Under the pieces are notes generated by a model, which made no database searches, was not told the DNA's origin, and saw nothing but the letters and a program-made list of their open reading frames with translations. From Gammaproteobacteria bacterium (lineage in GTDB: Bacteria; Pseudomonadota; Gammaproteobacteria; Steroidobacterales; UBA11654): a DNA stretch of 64,000 nt. Every line of letters starts with the position of its first letter. Position 1 is the first letter of the stretch. The stretch is taken from contig PBDY01000019.1 in the NCBI GenBank assembly GCA_002717445.1, forward strand, positions 1-64,000. The letters run 5' to 3'. This document shows, in pieces, positions 51,818 through 63,031 of this stretch. A program made the position numbers and the translations under genes.

Positions 51818-53313
51818 TTCTGGATTTAATGATATGGTCCCCAATCATGGTTGGGTTGATCATGCTTTTCATAAACGAGAAACACTCATCAATTGTATAT
51901 TGGGTATCTGTCATTTCTTCACTATTAATATTCGGTTTGAGCTTATATGCTCTGTCATTATTTGATGACAGCGGATCTGCAATCCAATTCGAGCTGAACA
52001 CCTCTTGGATCGAGCGATTCAATATCAATTATCACCTTGGCGTCGATGGAATATCTTTTCCTCTTATTCTTTTAACGACATTCATTACACCCATTGTTTT
52101 ATTCACTGCCAGAACTTCAAATAAAACAAATCTTCACCAATATCTTGCGTCATTTCTAATCCTTGAGGGATTAATGATTGGAGTATTCAGTGCACTGGAT
52201 GCGTTTTTGTTTTATGTCTTCTGGGAAGCCATGCTCATACCCATGTTCATCATCATTGGGGTATGGGGCGGCAAAAACCGCGTGTATGCAACAATCAAAT
52301 TCTTCCTGTATACATTCCTAGGTTCTGTTTTTATGTTGATAGCAATCATTTATCTCTATATCAGCACTGGATCATATTCGATATTTGATTTTTATAATCT
52401 TGATCTATCAAGAATTGAACAAGTATTGATATTCTTAGCTTTCTTGTTTGCTTTTGCCGTTAAAATTCCAATGTGGCCAGTGCATACATGGTTACCCGAT
52501 GCTCACGTCGAAGCGCCGACTGGCGGTTCTGTCATTTTGGCAGCAATACTCCTAAAAATGGGTGGTTATGGATTGCTGAGATTCAGCCTACCAATAACCC
52601 CAGATGCATCCAATGAATTGTCTCAAATCATGGTTGTATTGTCTTTGATTGCAATCATATACATTGGCATGGTTGCACTATCTCAAACCGATATGAAGAA
52701 ACTCATTGCATATTCTTCTGTTGCTCATATGGGTTTTGTAACGTTAGGAACATTTGTGGTTTTTCTTAATCATGAAAATATCTCATCAGATAACATGACT
52801 CTAGCCATCAGCGGATCGATGATACAGATGGTCTCTCATGGCTTAATATCAGGTGCTTTATTTCTATGCATAGGTGTTATGTATGACAGAATTCACAGTC
52901 GAGAGATAGACGACTATGGGGGTGTTGCGTTATCAATGCCAAAATTTGCTGGGCTCATGGTCTTTTTTGCACTTGCCAATGCTGCTTTACCAGGCACATC
53001 TGGTTTTGTGGGCGAAGTCTTGGTAATTTTTGCTAGTTTAAAGGTTAATTTCTGGATTGCATTTTTATCGGGGTCAACGTTAATCATCGGTGCAGCTTAT
53101 ACACTATGGATGATTAAAAGAGTCATTTTTGGTCAAATTACCAATGAAAAGATCAGTGATATTGATGATCTTAACGTCACTGAATTCATTCCTCTAATGA
53201 TTCTGGCAGTTATGGTTATAGCCATGGGAATATACCCAGAGCCCCTAATGAAACTGATGCATGATTCACTCATCGGTTTATCAGAGACTGTGATTAAGGG
53301 TGCAGGATTATGA
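51814..53313 (+). CDS. nuoM: NADH-quinone oxidoreductase subunit M
   Basis: HLGVDGISFPLILLTTF; VPMWPVHTWLPDAHVEAPTGGSVILA-like; GTG start at 51814 overlapping nuoL stop (track ORF start 51661 is too far upstream). Confidence 0.96.
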   Translation: MILDLMIWSPIMVGLIMLFINEKHSSIVYWVSVISSLLIFGLSLYALSLFDDSGSAIQFELNTSWIERFNINYHLGVDGISFPLILLTTFITPIVLFTARTSNKTNLHQYLASFLILEGLMIGVFSALDAFLFYVFWEAMLIPMFIIIGVWGGKNRVYATIKFFLYTFLGSVFMLIAIIYLYISTGSYSIFDFYNLDLSRIEQVLIFLAFLFAFAVKIPMWPVHTWLPDAHVEAPTGGSVILAAILLKMGGYGLLRFSLPITPDASNELSQIMVVLSLIAIIYIGMVALSQTDMKKLIAYSSVAHMGFVTLGTFVVFLNHENISSDNMTLAISGSMIQMVSHGLISGALFLCIGVMYDRIHSREIDDYGGVALSMPKFAGLMVFFALANAALPGTSGFVGEVLVIFASLKVNFWIAFLSGSTLIIGAAYTLWMIKRVIFGQITNEKISDIDDLNVTEFIPLMILAVMVIAMGIYPEPLMKLMHDSLIGLSETVIKGAGL

Positions 53314-54743
53314 CATTCAATATCATTGGATTTATTTTGCCGGAAATCACAATTGCTTTCGGCATATGTACTGTAATATTAGTCAATAGTCTTTCAAAGA
53401 AGGCCTCTATTGGCCTAATACACTCACTCATACTGTTCTTCTTGGTATTAGCGTTATTTTTCTCCTTTGTCAGTCTAGAGATACCCGATAGGATCATCTT
53501 CAACGGGCACTATATGATTGACTCCTTTGGTACCAATCTGAAGATCATTGCACTGATAGCTGCAATTCTGGTTCACCTAACATCTGTTAAGTCAAAGCAG
53601 AACATCAAAAATGAAATCTTCCTCGTTCAATTATTTGCAACATTAGGGGTACTGATTCTTTGTTCGGCTCACAACCTTCTTACTGTTTATCTTGGTTTGG
53701 AAACATTAACCTTGTCCATGTATGGGATAGTCGCCTCCAATAGAAGTTCAGTCGATGCCACCGAATCGGCCATGAAGTTCTTCATATTGGGCGCCATTGC
53801 GTCTGCAATATTTTTATACGGCATATCAATACTCTATGGTGTCACTGGAACCTTATCGCTCGATTCACTTAAGGAATTAGTAATCATATCGTCCCTAGAA
53901 ATTCGAATTGCCGTGGCATTCATCGCTTGTGGAATTATATTTAAATTTGGTGCTTTCCCATTTCATAGCTGGGTCCCAGATTCATATCAAGGCTCTAATA
54001 CAACAGCAGCAATCTATATCTCATCTGTACCTAAGCTTGGTGCTTTTGCATTAATATCGAGATTATTCTTGGATGCTCTAAATGCCATGAGTGAGTTTTG
54101 GTCAGTTCTCATCTTGTCTGCAGGACTTTTTTCAATAATCATTGGCAACTTAATTGCATTGATGCAAATCAATCTCAGACGAATGTTGGCATATTCAGCA
54201 ATTGGCCATATAGGTTTTGTTCTATTGTCATTTTCAATAGTCAGTGACACCGGAGTCAGCGCATCCCTAACTTACTTGCTGATGTATTTAATTATGACAA
54301 TCGCAGCATTTGGATTAATTGAGTCCATTGCTTCAGAGGATCATCAACATATTGAACTGAGTGACTTAAAGGGACTGAGCAAATCACACCCATCCGTTGC
54401 CTTCATGCTCTTATTTTGTATGTTCAGCATGGTAGGAATTCCACCATTTATCGGTTTTTATGCAAAGTGGATGGTTCTATCAGAACTCATCTACAATGAC
54501 TGGATCTGGCTTGCAATAATAGGGGTAATCATGTCGGTGATTGCAGCCTACTTTTACTTAAGAGTTGTTTGGTTTATGTATTTCGAAAATGCCGACCAAC
54601 CAATAGAGAACAAAGGGTTAAAAAACACTCAATCTATAACAACCCTATTATTATCTCTCATGCTTTTTCTCATCGGGCTTTACCCCAATCCAATCATTGA
54701 TTACACACGCATCATTATTTCTTCATTTCTATTGATAGATTAA
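53310..54743 (+). CDS. nuoN: NADH-quinone oxidoreductase subunit N
   Basis: GLETLTLSMYGIVA; FKFGAFPFHSWVPDSYQGSNTTAAIYISSVPK. Confidence 0.97.
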   Translation: MTFNIIGFILPEITIAFGICTVILVNSLSKKASIGLIHSLILFFLVLALFFSFVSLEIPDRIIFNGHYMIDSFGTNLKIIALIAAILVHLTSVKSKQNIKNEIFLVQLFATLGVLILCSAHNLLTVYLGLETLTLSMYGIVASNRSSVDATESAMKFFILGAIASAIFLYGISILYGVTGTLSLDSLKELVIISSLEIRIAVAFIACGIIFKFGAFPFHSWVPDSYQGSNTTAAIYISSVPKLGAFALISRLFLDALNAMSEFWSVLILSAGLFSIIIGNLIALMQINLRRMLAYSAIGHIGFVLLSFSIVSDTGVSASLTYLLMYLIMTIAAFGLIESIASEDHQHIELSDLKGLSKSHPSVAFMLLFCMFSMVGIPPFIGFYAKWMVLSELIYNDWIWLAIIGVIMSVIAAYFYLRVVWFMYFENADQPIENKGLKNTQSITTLLLSLMLFLIGLYPNPIIDYTRIIISSFLLID

Positions 54744-54771
54744 TCAAAAAAGATTAGTATCTTCCCACAGA

Positions 54772-54848
54772 TGCGGGGTGGAGCAGTCTGGCAGCTCGTC
54801 GGGCTCATAACCCGAAGGTCGCAGGTTCAAATCCTGCCCCCGCTACCA
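54772..54848 (+). tRNA. Initiator tRNA-fMet (CAT), metY-like position before rimP-nusA-infB
   Basis: 77 nt; anticodon stem TCGGG-CTCATAA-CCCGA with three G:C pairs; T-loop GGTTCAAATCC; encoded CCA; 1-72 position unpaired. Confidence 0.96.
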
Positions 54849-54859
54849 ATTATTTGGTT

Positions 54860-54885
54860 AGGCCCCTTCTGGGGCTTTATTTTTG
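54860..54885 (+). terminator. Rho-independent terminator/attenuator after tRNA-fMet
   Basis: aGGCCCC-TTCT-GGGGCTt followed by T-rich TATTTTTG. Confidence 0.75.
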
Positions 54886-54894
54886 TGTATGTGA

Positions 54895-55347
54895 ATGAAT
54901 GAAATAAGAAAAAACTTAGAAGAAACATTGCTTGATCTAATAAACGGAAAAGGATTCGAGTTGATCGAAATTGAGCAGCGCAGCCTTAGGAAAGGCGTTA
55001 AGATTGTTATTTATATTGATCATGAGCTGGGCATTGTAATGGACGACTGTGTTTCAATATCAAAGATGTCTGAAGACATCATCGATGAATTCATAGATCC
55101 TGAAAGCTATGAATTAGAAGTTTCGTCTCCAGGGCTTGATAGGAAATTAATTAAGAAAGAGGATTTTGACCGATACAAAGGAAAGACAATCAAAATTAAA
55201 CTAAAAGAAAAAATGAATGATCGCAAAAATTTTAAAGGGGTGCTTGCTGACAGAAGAGGGGACTTGGTCTTTCTAGAAGATGACGAAGTGTTTGAAATTC
55301 CAATGGATAGAATTGACATATGTCGAATTGTTCCACAATTTAATTAA
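54895..55347 (+). CDS. rimP: Ribosome maturation factor RimP
   Basis: GFELIEIEQRSLRKGVKIVIYIDHELGI...DDCVSISKMSEDIIDEFIDPESYELEVSSPGLDRKL. Confidence 0.96.
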   Translation: MNEIRKNLEETLLDLINGKGFELIEIEQRSLRKGVKIVIYIDHELGIVMDDCVSISKMSEDIIDEFIDPESYELEVSSPGLDRKLIKKEDFDRYKGKTIKIKLKEKMNDRKNFKGVLADRRGDLVFLEDDEVFEIPMDRIDICRIVPQFN

Positions 55348-55361
55348 AGAGGTGAATATAA

Positions 55362-56870
55362 ATGATCACGGATATCATTAATGTAGTTGACACACTATCT
55401 GAGGCAAAAGATGTCGAAAGAGATGTAATTTTCGAAGCCATTGAAAATGCATTGGAATCAACTACTAAGAAAAAATACACAGAAAACATGGATGTTAAAG
55501 TCACCATTGATCGTGAGTCTGGTGATTATAAAACATATCAGAGATGGATGGTTTTTGCTGATGACTCCAGAGAGTTAGAAGATCCAGACTATGAGCTAAG
55601 AATGCTTGATGCCGTTGATATCGATAAAGATGCCAGAGAAGGTGAATATATCTATCAGGAGATTGAGTCTGTTGATTTAGATAGCAGAATAGGAGCTCAA
55701 ATAGCAAAGCAAGTCATTGTTCAAAAAGTAAGAGAAGCAGAGAAAAAGAAAGTCATTGATCTTTATCATGATCGTTTAGGTGAAGTCTTAAGTGGTGTTG
55801 TAAAAAGGGTTGATCGGAATGGTTTTTACGTGGATGTTGGGAATAACGCTGAAGCATTTTTACCCAGAAGAGAATCCATAGCAAAAGAGGCCATTCGGCC
55901 TCAAGACAGAATCAAGGCTCTATTAAAGGATATTAATGATGATATGAAAGGACCTCCGCTGATATTATCCAGGGTGAGTCCGGGGTTTTTAATCGAGTTA
56001 TTCAAAATAGAAGTTCCCGAAATCAATCAAAACTTAATCGAAATCGTGGCGGCTTCAAGAGATCCTGGTTCAAGGGCTAAAATTGCAGTTAGGTCAGACG
56101 ATAAGAGGATCGATGCTGTTGGTGCTTGTGTAGGCATGCGAGGGTCAAGAGTGCAATCCGTCTCAAATGAATTAAATGGTGAGAGAATAGACATTATTTT
56201 ATGGTCAGAAAATACCGCCCAGTTTGTTGTGAATGCAATGTCACCAGCAAACGTCGTATCAATCGTAGTCGATGAAGAAAATCAAAGCATGGATATTGCT
56301 GTTGAAGAAGCTAAATTATCACAAGCAATTGGTAAGGGAGGTCAGAATATTAGACTCGCAAGCGAATTGACTCAATGGAAACTCAATGTTCTGAGTGAAA
56401 CTGAAGCATTGGAAAAAGACGACGAAGAAATACAAAAAGTTACTGATTTATTTGTAGAATCACTATCAGTGGGTGAAGATGTAGCCATACTTCTCGCACA
56501 AGAAGGCTTTACCACAATTGAGCAAGTGGCATATGTCCCTGTAACTGAGCTTCAAAAAATACAAGGCTTTGATGAAACACTTGTTAACGAACTAAGGGAG
56601 AGAGCTCAAGATCAACTTCTGCTAGAGGCAATTTCAACAGAAGAGAGTCTTGAAGAGCATGGCCCGTCTGATGACTTATTAGCGCTTAATTCTGTCACAG
56701 AAGAATTGGCATATTCGCTTGCTCGTGCAGGAATTAATACTAAAAATCTTTTGGCAGAACAATCAGTCGATGAGTTGATTGAAATAGATGAAATCAATGA
56801 AGAAATGGCATCTTCCATGATATTAGAAGCCAGAGAAGATTGGTTTAAAGAAGGCAAAATAGAGAGTTAA
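55362..56870 (+). CDS. nusA: Transcription termination/antitermination protein NusA
   Basis: S1/KH domains: RDPGSRAKIAVRSDDKRIDAVGACVGMRGSRVQSVSNELNGERIDIILW; C-terminal acidic repeats. Confidence 0.98.
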   Translation: MITDIINVVDTLSEAKDVERDVIFEAIENALESTTKKKYTENMDVKVTIDRESGDYKTYQRWMVFADDSRELEDPDYELRMLDAVDIDKDAREGEYIYQEIESVDLDSRIGAQIAKQVIVQKVREAEKKKVIDLYHDRLGEVLSGVVKRVDRNGFYVDVGNNAEAFLPRRESIAKEAIRPQDRIKALLKDINDDMKGPPLILSRVSPGFLIELFKIEVPEINQNLIEIVAASRDPGSRAKIAVRSDDKRIDAVGACVGMRGSRVQSVSNELNGERIDIILWSENTAQFVVNAMSPANVVSIVVDEENQSMDIAVEEAKLSQAIGKGGQNIRLASELTQWKLNVLSETEALEKDDEEIQKVTDLFVESLSVGEDVAILLAQEGFTTIEQVAYVPVTELQKIQGFDETLVNELRERAQDQLLLEAISTEESLEEHGPSDDLLALNSVTEELAYSLARAGINTKNLLAEQSVDELIEIDEINEEMASSMILEAREDWFKEGKIES

Positions 56871-56888
56871 AAAAATTAGGAATTAATT

Positions 56889-59309
56889 ATGTCTACCACA
56901 ACAGTATCTAAATTAGCAACGGCACTTAAGATTGAGCCTGAAAAACTGATTGCTCAACTCAATGATGCCGGAATCATTGTCTCAGTTGAAACAGATACCA
57001 TCACCAATGATCAAAAATTAACTCTTTTGAATCATCTCCGAGGAAGTCATGGAACAAAGACAGAGATTAAATCGCCAAAAAAACTGACTGTTAACAGAAG
57101 GTCGCAAAGTGAATTAAAGCTTTCAGGTGGTTTTGGTACATCAAGAACAGTGAATGTTGAGGTCAGAAAAAAGGCGACCTATGTGAATAAGGATTCTTTA
57201 TTAGAAGAGGCTAAAGAAGCAGAGGAAATAGAAAGGCTGGCCAAAGAAGCTGCAGAGAAAGAAGCGCAAGAAGATGCAAAAAGAAAAGTTGAGGAAGCTA
57301 AGTCCACAGAGTTAAATCCTCAAGCAGAACAAGTTGCTGATCCCATTCAAGCCCCTGAATCTCAAAATATCAATGATCCTATTAAAGATAAAGCAAAGAA
57401 GAAATGGAAAAAAACTAAACATGAAAAACCATCGGATCCATTTGAAATGAAGGAGCTTCATGTTAAAGGCAATGTTAAAAGAAGAAAAAAGAGACAAGTC
57501 AGGCGATCAGTAAATTTATCATCAATAGATCAATCACATTCATTTGAAAAACCCACACAGCCGGTTGTTAAATCCATTGAAATTCCAACTTCAATTTCAC
57601 CACAAGAGATTGCTCAGAAACTTGCCATGAAAGTCAGCGAGGTTATTTCTGTGATGATTGGTCAAGGCATTATGGCAACTGGAAACGATCACATCGATCA
57701 AGATACTGCGATTTTAGTTATTGAGGAGCTTGGTCACAAAGCTATACCAATGGATGAAAGATCTGTCGAGGATTCTGTATTTGATGAACAGATCAATGAA
57801 AATGATGCACTCAAACGACCGCCCGTTGTTACGATAATGGGCCATGTCGACCATGGAAAAACTTCATTACTTGATTATATAAGAAAATCTAAAGTGACCG
57901 ACGGCGAAGCTGGCGGAATAACTCAACACATTGGAGCCTATACCATCGATGTTAAAGAACAGCGAATAACTTTCCTAGATACTCCAGGGCATGCAGCATT
58001 CTCACAAATGAGATCGAGGGGAGCAAATATTACCGATATTGTGATTTTAGTTGTTTCTGCTGACGATGGTGTGAAACCTCAAACAGAAGAAGCTATTGAG
58101 CATGCGAGAAATGCTGACGTTCCCATCATTGTTGCGATCAATAAAATTGATAAACCTGAAGCCAATCCAGAGAAAGTTAAGAATGAATTAATGGGTCTTG
58201 AGATTATTCCTGAAGAATTAGGAGGCGATGTATTATTCGTAAATGTTTCTGCGCTCAATGGGGATGGTGTTGACCATTTACTTGAATCCATTCTTTTGCA
58301 ATCTGAAGTCCTTGAATTAACCGCACCGTTTGAAGGCAGACCAATTGGAAGCGTAATTGAATCTGGAGTTGAGAGTGGCAAAGGTCCTGTTGCAACTGTC
58401 CTTGTCAGTGAAGGTAGATTAAACAAAGGGGATTTAGTTATTGTTGGTGAGGAGTATGGAAAGGCGCGAATTCTACTGAATGAAATGGGCGAAGAACTGA
58501 CTGAAGCAAACCCATCTATGCCTGTAAAGGTCTATGGGTTATCGGGAGCACCCAATACAGGTGATGAGCTCAGACAAGCAGATTCAGAAAGGCAAGCTAA
58601 AGAGATCAGCGATTCCAGAAAAGAAAATAGAAAGAAAAATACTCTTAATGAAAAACAAGCACAGAAGATGAAATCTTTTATGGAATCTTCCGGTACAGAC
58701 AAAAAAGTTATCTCCGTGATGATTAAGGCAGATGTAAGGGGAAGCGCTGAAGCCATCAAAGATTCATTATTGAATCTCTCAAATGAAGAAGTCGACGTTG
58801 ATATCATCTCAAACTCAATTGGAGGAATTACAGAATCTGACCTAAACCTTGCAGATGCATCAAATGCTTTTGTCATTGGATTCAATGTACGCGCTGATAA
58901 TACAGCGAGAAAGTTGCTCAAAGATTCATCTGTTGAAGTCAAGTACTACAGCATAATTTATGAAACCATCGAAGACATCAGTAACATGATCTCTGGCTTA
59001 TCTGCTCCTATTATTAGAGAAGAGATTTGTGGTTTAGCAGAAGTCAGGGATGTTTTCGATTCACCATCATTAGGTAAGATTGCCGGGTGTTTGGTGATTG
59101 ATGGAACCGTCATTAGAGCAAATCCTATTCGAGTACTGAGAGACAACACTGTTATTTACGAAGGTGAGCTTGAATCCTTAAGACGATTTAAAGATGATGT
59201 CAATGAGGTAAAATCGGGGACAGAATGTGGCATTGGTGTAAAAAACTACAACGATGTAAAAGTTGGTGATCAAATCGAATGTTACCGAACGATAGAAGTC
59301 AAAAAATAA
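56889..59309 (+). CDS. infB: Translation initiation factor IF-2
   Basis: [45 protein letters not shown]. Confidence 0.99.
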   Translation: MSTTTVSKLATALKIEPEKLIAQLNDAGIIVSVETDTITNDQKLTLLNHLRGSHGTKTEIKSPKKLTVNRRSQSELKLSGGFGTSRTVNVEVRKKATYVNKDSLLEEAKEAEEIERLAKEAAEKEAQEDAKRKVEEAKSTELNPQAEQVADPIQAPESQNINDPIKDKAKKKWKKTKHEKPSDPFEMKELHVKGNVKRRKKRQVRRSVNLSSIDQSHSFEKPTQPVVKSIEIPTSISPQEIAQKLAMKVSEVISVMIGQGIMATGNDHIDQDTAILVIEELGHKAIPMDERSVEDSVFDEQINENDALKRPPVVTIMGHVDHGKTSLLDYIRKSKVTDGEAGGITQHIGAYTIDVKEQRITFLDTPGHAAFSQMRSRGANITDIVILVVSADDGVKPQTEEAIEHARNADVPIIVAINKIDKPEANPEKVKNELMGLEIIPEELGGDVLFVNVSALNGDGVDHLLESILLQSEVLELTAPFEGRPIGSVIESGVESGKGPVATVLVSEGRLNKGDLVIVGEEYGKARILLNEMGEELTEANPSMPVKVYGLSGAPNTGDELRQADSERQAKEISDSRKENRKKNTLNEKQAQKMKSFMESSGTDKKVISVMIKADVRGSAEAIKDSLLNLSNEEVDVDIISNSIGGITESDLNLADASNAFVIGFNVRADNTARKLLKDSSVEVKYYSIIYETIEDISNMISGLSAPIIREEICGLAEVRDVFDSPSLGKIAGCLVIDGTVIRANPIRVLRDNTVIYEGELESLRRFKDDVNEVKSGTECGIGVKNYNDVKVGDQIECYRTIEVKK

Positions 59310-59310
59310 G

Positions 59311-59676
59311 ATGGGAAATGATTTTTCCATCAATTCAAGAGTTGAGTCAAAAATTCATAGAATCATTAGCGAAACAGTCATTCACGACATCAAAGATCCA
59401 AGGTTAAAAAATGTATCCATCAATGAAGTTAGGTTATCGAGTGATCTTAGCCATGCAAAAATTTATTGTTCACCAATAGGAATATCTGAATCCGATTCCA
59501 ATAAAGTAATTGGCTTAATGACTAAGGCATCAGGGATTTTTAAAAGAAATATCGGGCAAAGAGTTTCACTAAAAAAAATACCTGAACTGAATTTTATCTT
59601 CGATGATCATGAGAAATACGCCAATCAGCTTTCAGATTTAATTGATAGCACTATAAAAAATGACTCAGAAAAATAA
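59311..59676 (+). CDS. rbfA: Ribosome-binding factor A
   Basis: Position plus KIHRIISETVIHDIKDPRLKNVSINEVRLSSDLSHAKIY. Confidence 0.95.
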   Translation: MGNDFSINSRVESKIHRIISETVIHDIKDPRLKNVSINEVRLSSDLSHAKIYCSPIGISESDSNKVIGLMTKASGIFKRNIGQRVSLKKIPELNFIFDDHEKYANQLSDLIDSTIKNDSEK

Positions 59677-60559
59677 TATTGACGGGATTCTTCTTTTGGA
59701 TAAGCCAACGATGATGAGCTCCAATCAAGCAATCCAAAGGATTAAGAAAAAATTTAATATCAATAAGCTCGGCCATACAGGTACTCTAGATCCTCTAGCA
59801 ACAGGACTATTGCCAGTCTGCATGGGTAGAGCAACCAGGGTTTCTCAATTCTTGATCGATTCAGATAAAACATACCAAGCAACAATAAGACTGGGAATAA
59901 AAACCTCCACCGGGGATAAGGAAGGGGAAATCATTGAAAAAGCGCCGTACGATATACCTAATGCTGGTTCTAAGATTGGTGAAATACTAGAATCGTTCAT
60001 CGGAAAGCAAAACCAAATACCACCAATGTTTTCTGCTCTGAAACATAAAGGGCAAAGATTATATAAATTAGCAGCAAAAGGAATAGACGTCCAAAGAAAA
60101 CCCAGGTCGATACACATCCATTCAATTCATTTAATCTCCTTTGAGAGCGATTGCCTTGAGTTAATAATAGAGTGCAGTAAGGGCACTTATATAAGAACTC
60201 TTGCTGAGGATATAGCCGCCAAATTAAACACAGTAGGACACATTGATCAACTTCGTAGATCAAATATTAAATGCTTCAATGAACAAAGCATGTTCACTTT
60301 AGAGGAGATAATTAGCTCAGAGATTATTGAGCCTTTTCTATTGCCTATGGATACGCCATTGAAACATTTCATAAAAACGAAAGTTAGCGAATCAGAATCG
60401 TCAATGTTTTCGAATGGTTTGTCTATTTCAAAAAACCTAAATTCTATCGATGGCGATCATTACATAAGAGTTTATGATGCAAAAAGTATATTTCTTGGAT
60501 TGGCACAATATTCCGATGGTTTTCTAAAACCTAAAATGGTTTTTAACAATACGAATTAG
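59660..60559 (+). CDS. truB: tRNA pseudouridine(55) synthase TruB
   Basis: DGILLLDKPTMMSSNQAIQRIKK; GHTGTLDPLATGLLPVCMGRATR. Confidence 0.97.
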   Translation: MTQKNNIDGILLLDKPTMMSSNQAIQRIKKKFNINKLGHTGTLDPLATGLLPVCMGRATRVSQFLIDSDKTYQATIRLGIKTSTGDKEGEIIEKAPYDIPNAGSKIGEILESFIGKQNQIPPMFSALKHKGQRLYKLAAKGIDVQRKPRSIHIHSIHLISFESDCLELIIECSKGTYIRTLAEDIAAKLNTVGHIDQLRRSNIKCFNEQSMFTLEEIISSEIIEPFLLPMDTPLKHFIKTKVSESESSMFSNGLSISKNLNSIDGDHYIRVYDAKSIFLGLAQYSDGFLKPKMVFNNTN

Positions 60560-60630
60560 TTCATTAACTTGTTGTTGTAATGATTAAACTATGTAGAATA
60601 GCGACTTGAAATTATTAAAAAATACAAGAT

Positions 60631-60900
60631 ATGACAATAGATACAGATAAAAAAAGAGAAGTTATTGATAAATATAAAACTTCTGATCTGGATACTGGTT
60701 CTCCCAATGTCCAAATTGCGCTGTTGACTCAAAAAATTGAATCGCTAACGAATCATTTTAAAATTCATAAAAAAGACAATCATTCTCGTAGAGGACTATT
60801 AATGATGGTTAACAAGAGAAGAAAACTACTTGATTATCTCAAATCAAAAAACTTTTCAAATTATAAGCAATTAATATCTGATCTTGGATTGAGAAAGTAA
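60631..60900 (+). CDS. rpsO: 30S ribosomal protein S15
   Basis: [50 protein letters not shown]. Confidence 0.98.
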   Translation: MTIDTDKKREVIDKYKTSDLDTGSPNVQIALLTQKIESLTNHFKIHKKDNHSRRGLLMMVNKRRKLLDYLKSKNFSNYKQLISDLGLRK

Positions 60901-60943
60901 GTCATATCAGCGGTCAACTGACCATACAAACAAAGGAAAATCA

Positions 60944-63025
60944 GTGAATCATATAACAAAAGAGATCATAATCAATGATCAAAAAATTACCCTCGAAACA
61001 GGAAAAGTAGCGAGACAAGCAAATGGATCAGTCGTTGCATCATGTGACGGCACTACTGTTCTTGCAACCGTTGTAGCAAAAAGAGAAGCAGCTGAAAATC
61101 AAAGCTGGTTCCCGCTTTCTGTAAACTATCAAGAAAAAACGTATGCGGCTGGAAAAATTCCGGGTGGATTTTTCAAGAGAGAAGGCAGGCCATCGGAAAA
61201 AGAAACGCTTATTTCAAGACTGATAGATCGGCCGTTAAGACCATCCTTTCCAGATCATTTTCTCAATGAGGTACAAGTCGTTATAACCGTAATGAGCCTT
61301 AATCCTGAAGTTCAAACAGATGTTCTATCTATGATTGCGGCCTCAGCAGCATTATCAATCTCAGACATACCGTTTAATGGACCCATTGCAGGTGTTCGCG
61401 TGGGCTATATTGATAACAAGCCTGTAATCAACCCAACAGTTTCTGAAATGACTGACTCTGCACTTGACCTAATGGTAGCAGGAACAACGGATGCAATTCT
61501 TATGGTTGAGTCAGAAGCAAAAGAGCTTTCAGAAGAAGTCATGCTGGATTCTGTTATGAAAGGTCATGATGAAATAAAGAAAATCATTGATGGTATTAAC
61601 GAATTAGTTAATGAAGCCGGCAAAGATAAATGGATTCTTGAGCAAGCAGAAGAAGATGAGACTTTAAAAAATAAAGTTATTGAGATTGCAGGCTCTGATA
61701 TTGAAAATGCATATGCGATTGTTGAAAAATCAGAAAGATCAAATCGTCTCGCAGAAATCAAGCAAAGTACGATTGATCAAATCACTGAATCAGATGAGGA
61801 AATCTCAAAGGATGACATTGCGTCAGAAATTAAAAAAGTCGAGAAACAAACCGTTCGATCAAAAATACTCAATGGTGAGCCTAGAATCGATGGTCGAGAT
61901 ACAACAACAGTTCGAGACATCAATGTTGAAATTAACGTCCTAGAAAGAACTCATGGATCGGCCCTGTTTACTCGGGGGGAGACGCAATCTATCGTTGTCA
62001 CAACTTTGGGGTCAGAACGATCATCACAAATCATTGATGCCCTAGAAGGTGAATACAAAGACAAATTTATGTTGCACTATAATTTCCCACCATACTCAGT
62101 AGGTGAAATTGGTTTCATGGGCTCTCCAAAAAGAAGGGAGATCGGGCATGGCAAGTTAGCTAGAAGAGCCTTAGAAGCCGTTCTACCCAAAATGGATGAA
62201 TATCCTTATACCATTAGAATCGTATCAGAGATCACAGAATCTAATGGCTCAAGCTCTATGGCTACTGTTTGCGGATCCAGTCTTTCATTAATGCATGCTG
62301 GAGTACCCATTAAGTCACACGTTGCAGGTATCGCCATGGGGTTGGTAATGGAAGGAGATCAGTATAAAGTATTGACCGATATTTTAGGCGATGAAGATCA
62401 CCTTGGAGATATGGACTTTAAAGTTGCAGGAACCGATAGCGGCATTACAGCTCTTCAGATGGATATCAAGATTGCCGGGATCACTGAGGAAATCATGAAA
62501 GATGCACTTAGCCAAGCAAAAGATGCAAAAAATCACATTTTAGAAATAATGAATCAAGCAATATCAGCGCCCTCAGAAGAGTATTCGCCTTATGCCCCAT
62601 CTATCATCAGTATAACTGTCCCTAAAGACAAGATTAGAGATGTAATTGGTAAGGGTGGAGCCACGATTAGATCGATCACTGAGGTGACCGGTGCCCAAGT
62701 TGATATCAATGATGACGGCATTGTAACAATCGCATCTGTGGATCAAGAATCAGGTCAAAAAGCAAAAGAGAAAATAGAATTACTTACAGCTGACGTAGAA
62801 GTGGATAAGATCTACGAAGGAAGGGTTGCAAAAATAATGGATTTTGGTGCCTTTGTGACAATACTACCAGGCAAAGACGGCTTGGTTCATATCTCAGAAA
62901 TCTCTGAAGAACGTGTCGAATCGGTAGAAGATGTGCTCAGCGAAGGGCAGGTCATTCAAGTAAAAGTTATCGAAGTGGACCGACAGAACCGAGTTAGACT
63001 TTCTATGAAAGCAATAAAAGACTGA
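60944..63025 (+). CDS. pnp: Polyribonucleotide nucleotidyltransferase
   Basis: RNase PH repeats, [36 protein letters not shown] and S1 domains; GTG start. Confidence 0.98.
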   Translation: MNHITKEIIINDQKITLETGKVARQANGSVVASCDGTTVLATVVAKREAAENQSWFPLSVNYQEKTYAAGKIPGGFFKREGRPSEKETLISRLIDRPLRPSFPDHFLNEVQVVITVMSLNPEVQTDVLSMIAASAALSISDIPFNGPIAGVRVGYIDNKPVINPTVSEMTDSALDLMVAGTTDAILMVESEAKELSEEVMLDSVMKGHDEIKKIIDGINELVNEAGKDKWILEQAEEDETLKNKVIEIAGSDIENAYAIVEKSERSNRLAEIKQSTIDQITESDEEISKDDIASEIKKVEKQTVRSKILNGEPRIDGRDTTTVRDINVEINVLERTHGSALFTRGETQSIVVTTLGSERSSQIIDALEGEYKDKFMLHYNFPPYSVGEIGFMGSPKRREIGHGKLARRALEAVLPKMDEYPYTIRIVSEITESNGSSSMATVCGSSLSLMHAGVPIKSHVAGIAMGLVMEGDQYKVLTDILGDEDHLGDMDFKVAGTDSGITALQMDIKIAGITEEIMKDALSQAKDAKNHILEIMNQAISAPSEEYSPYAPSIISITVPKDKIRDVIGKGGATIRSITEVTGAQVDINDDGIVTIASVDQESGQKAKEKIELLTADVEVDKIYEGRVAKIMDFGAFVTILPGKDGLVHISEISEERVESVEDVLSEGQVIQVKVIEVDRQNRVRLSMKAIKD

Positions 63026-63031
63026 TAATTA

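Noticed and set aside
58532-58942. 136-aa minus-strand ORF inside infB
   Set aside because: Antisense shadow of infB with low-complexity Ser/Phe content.
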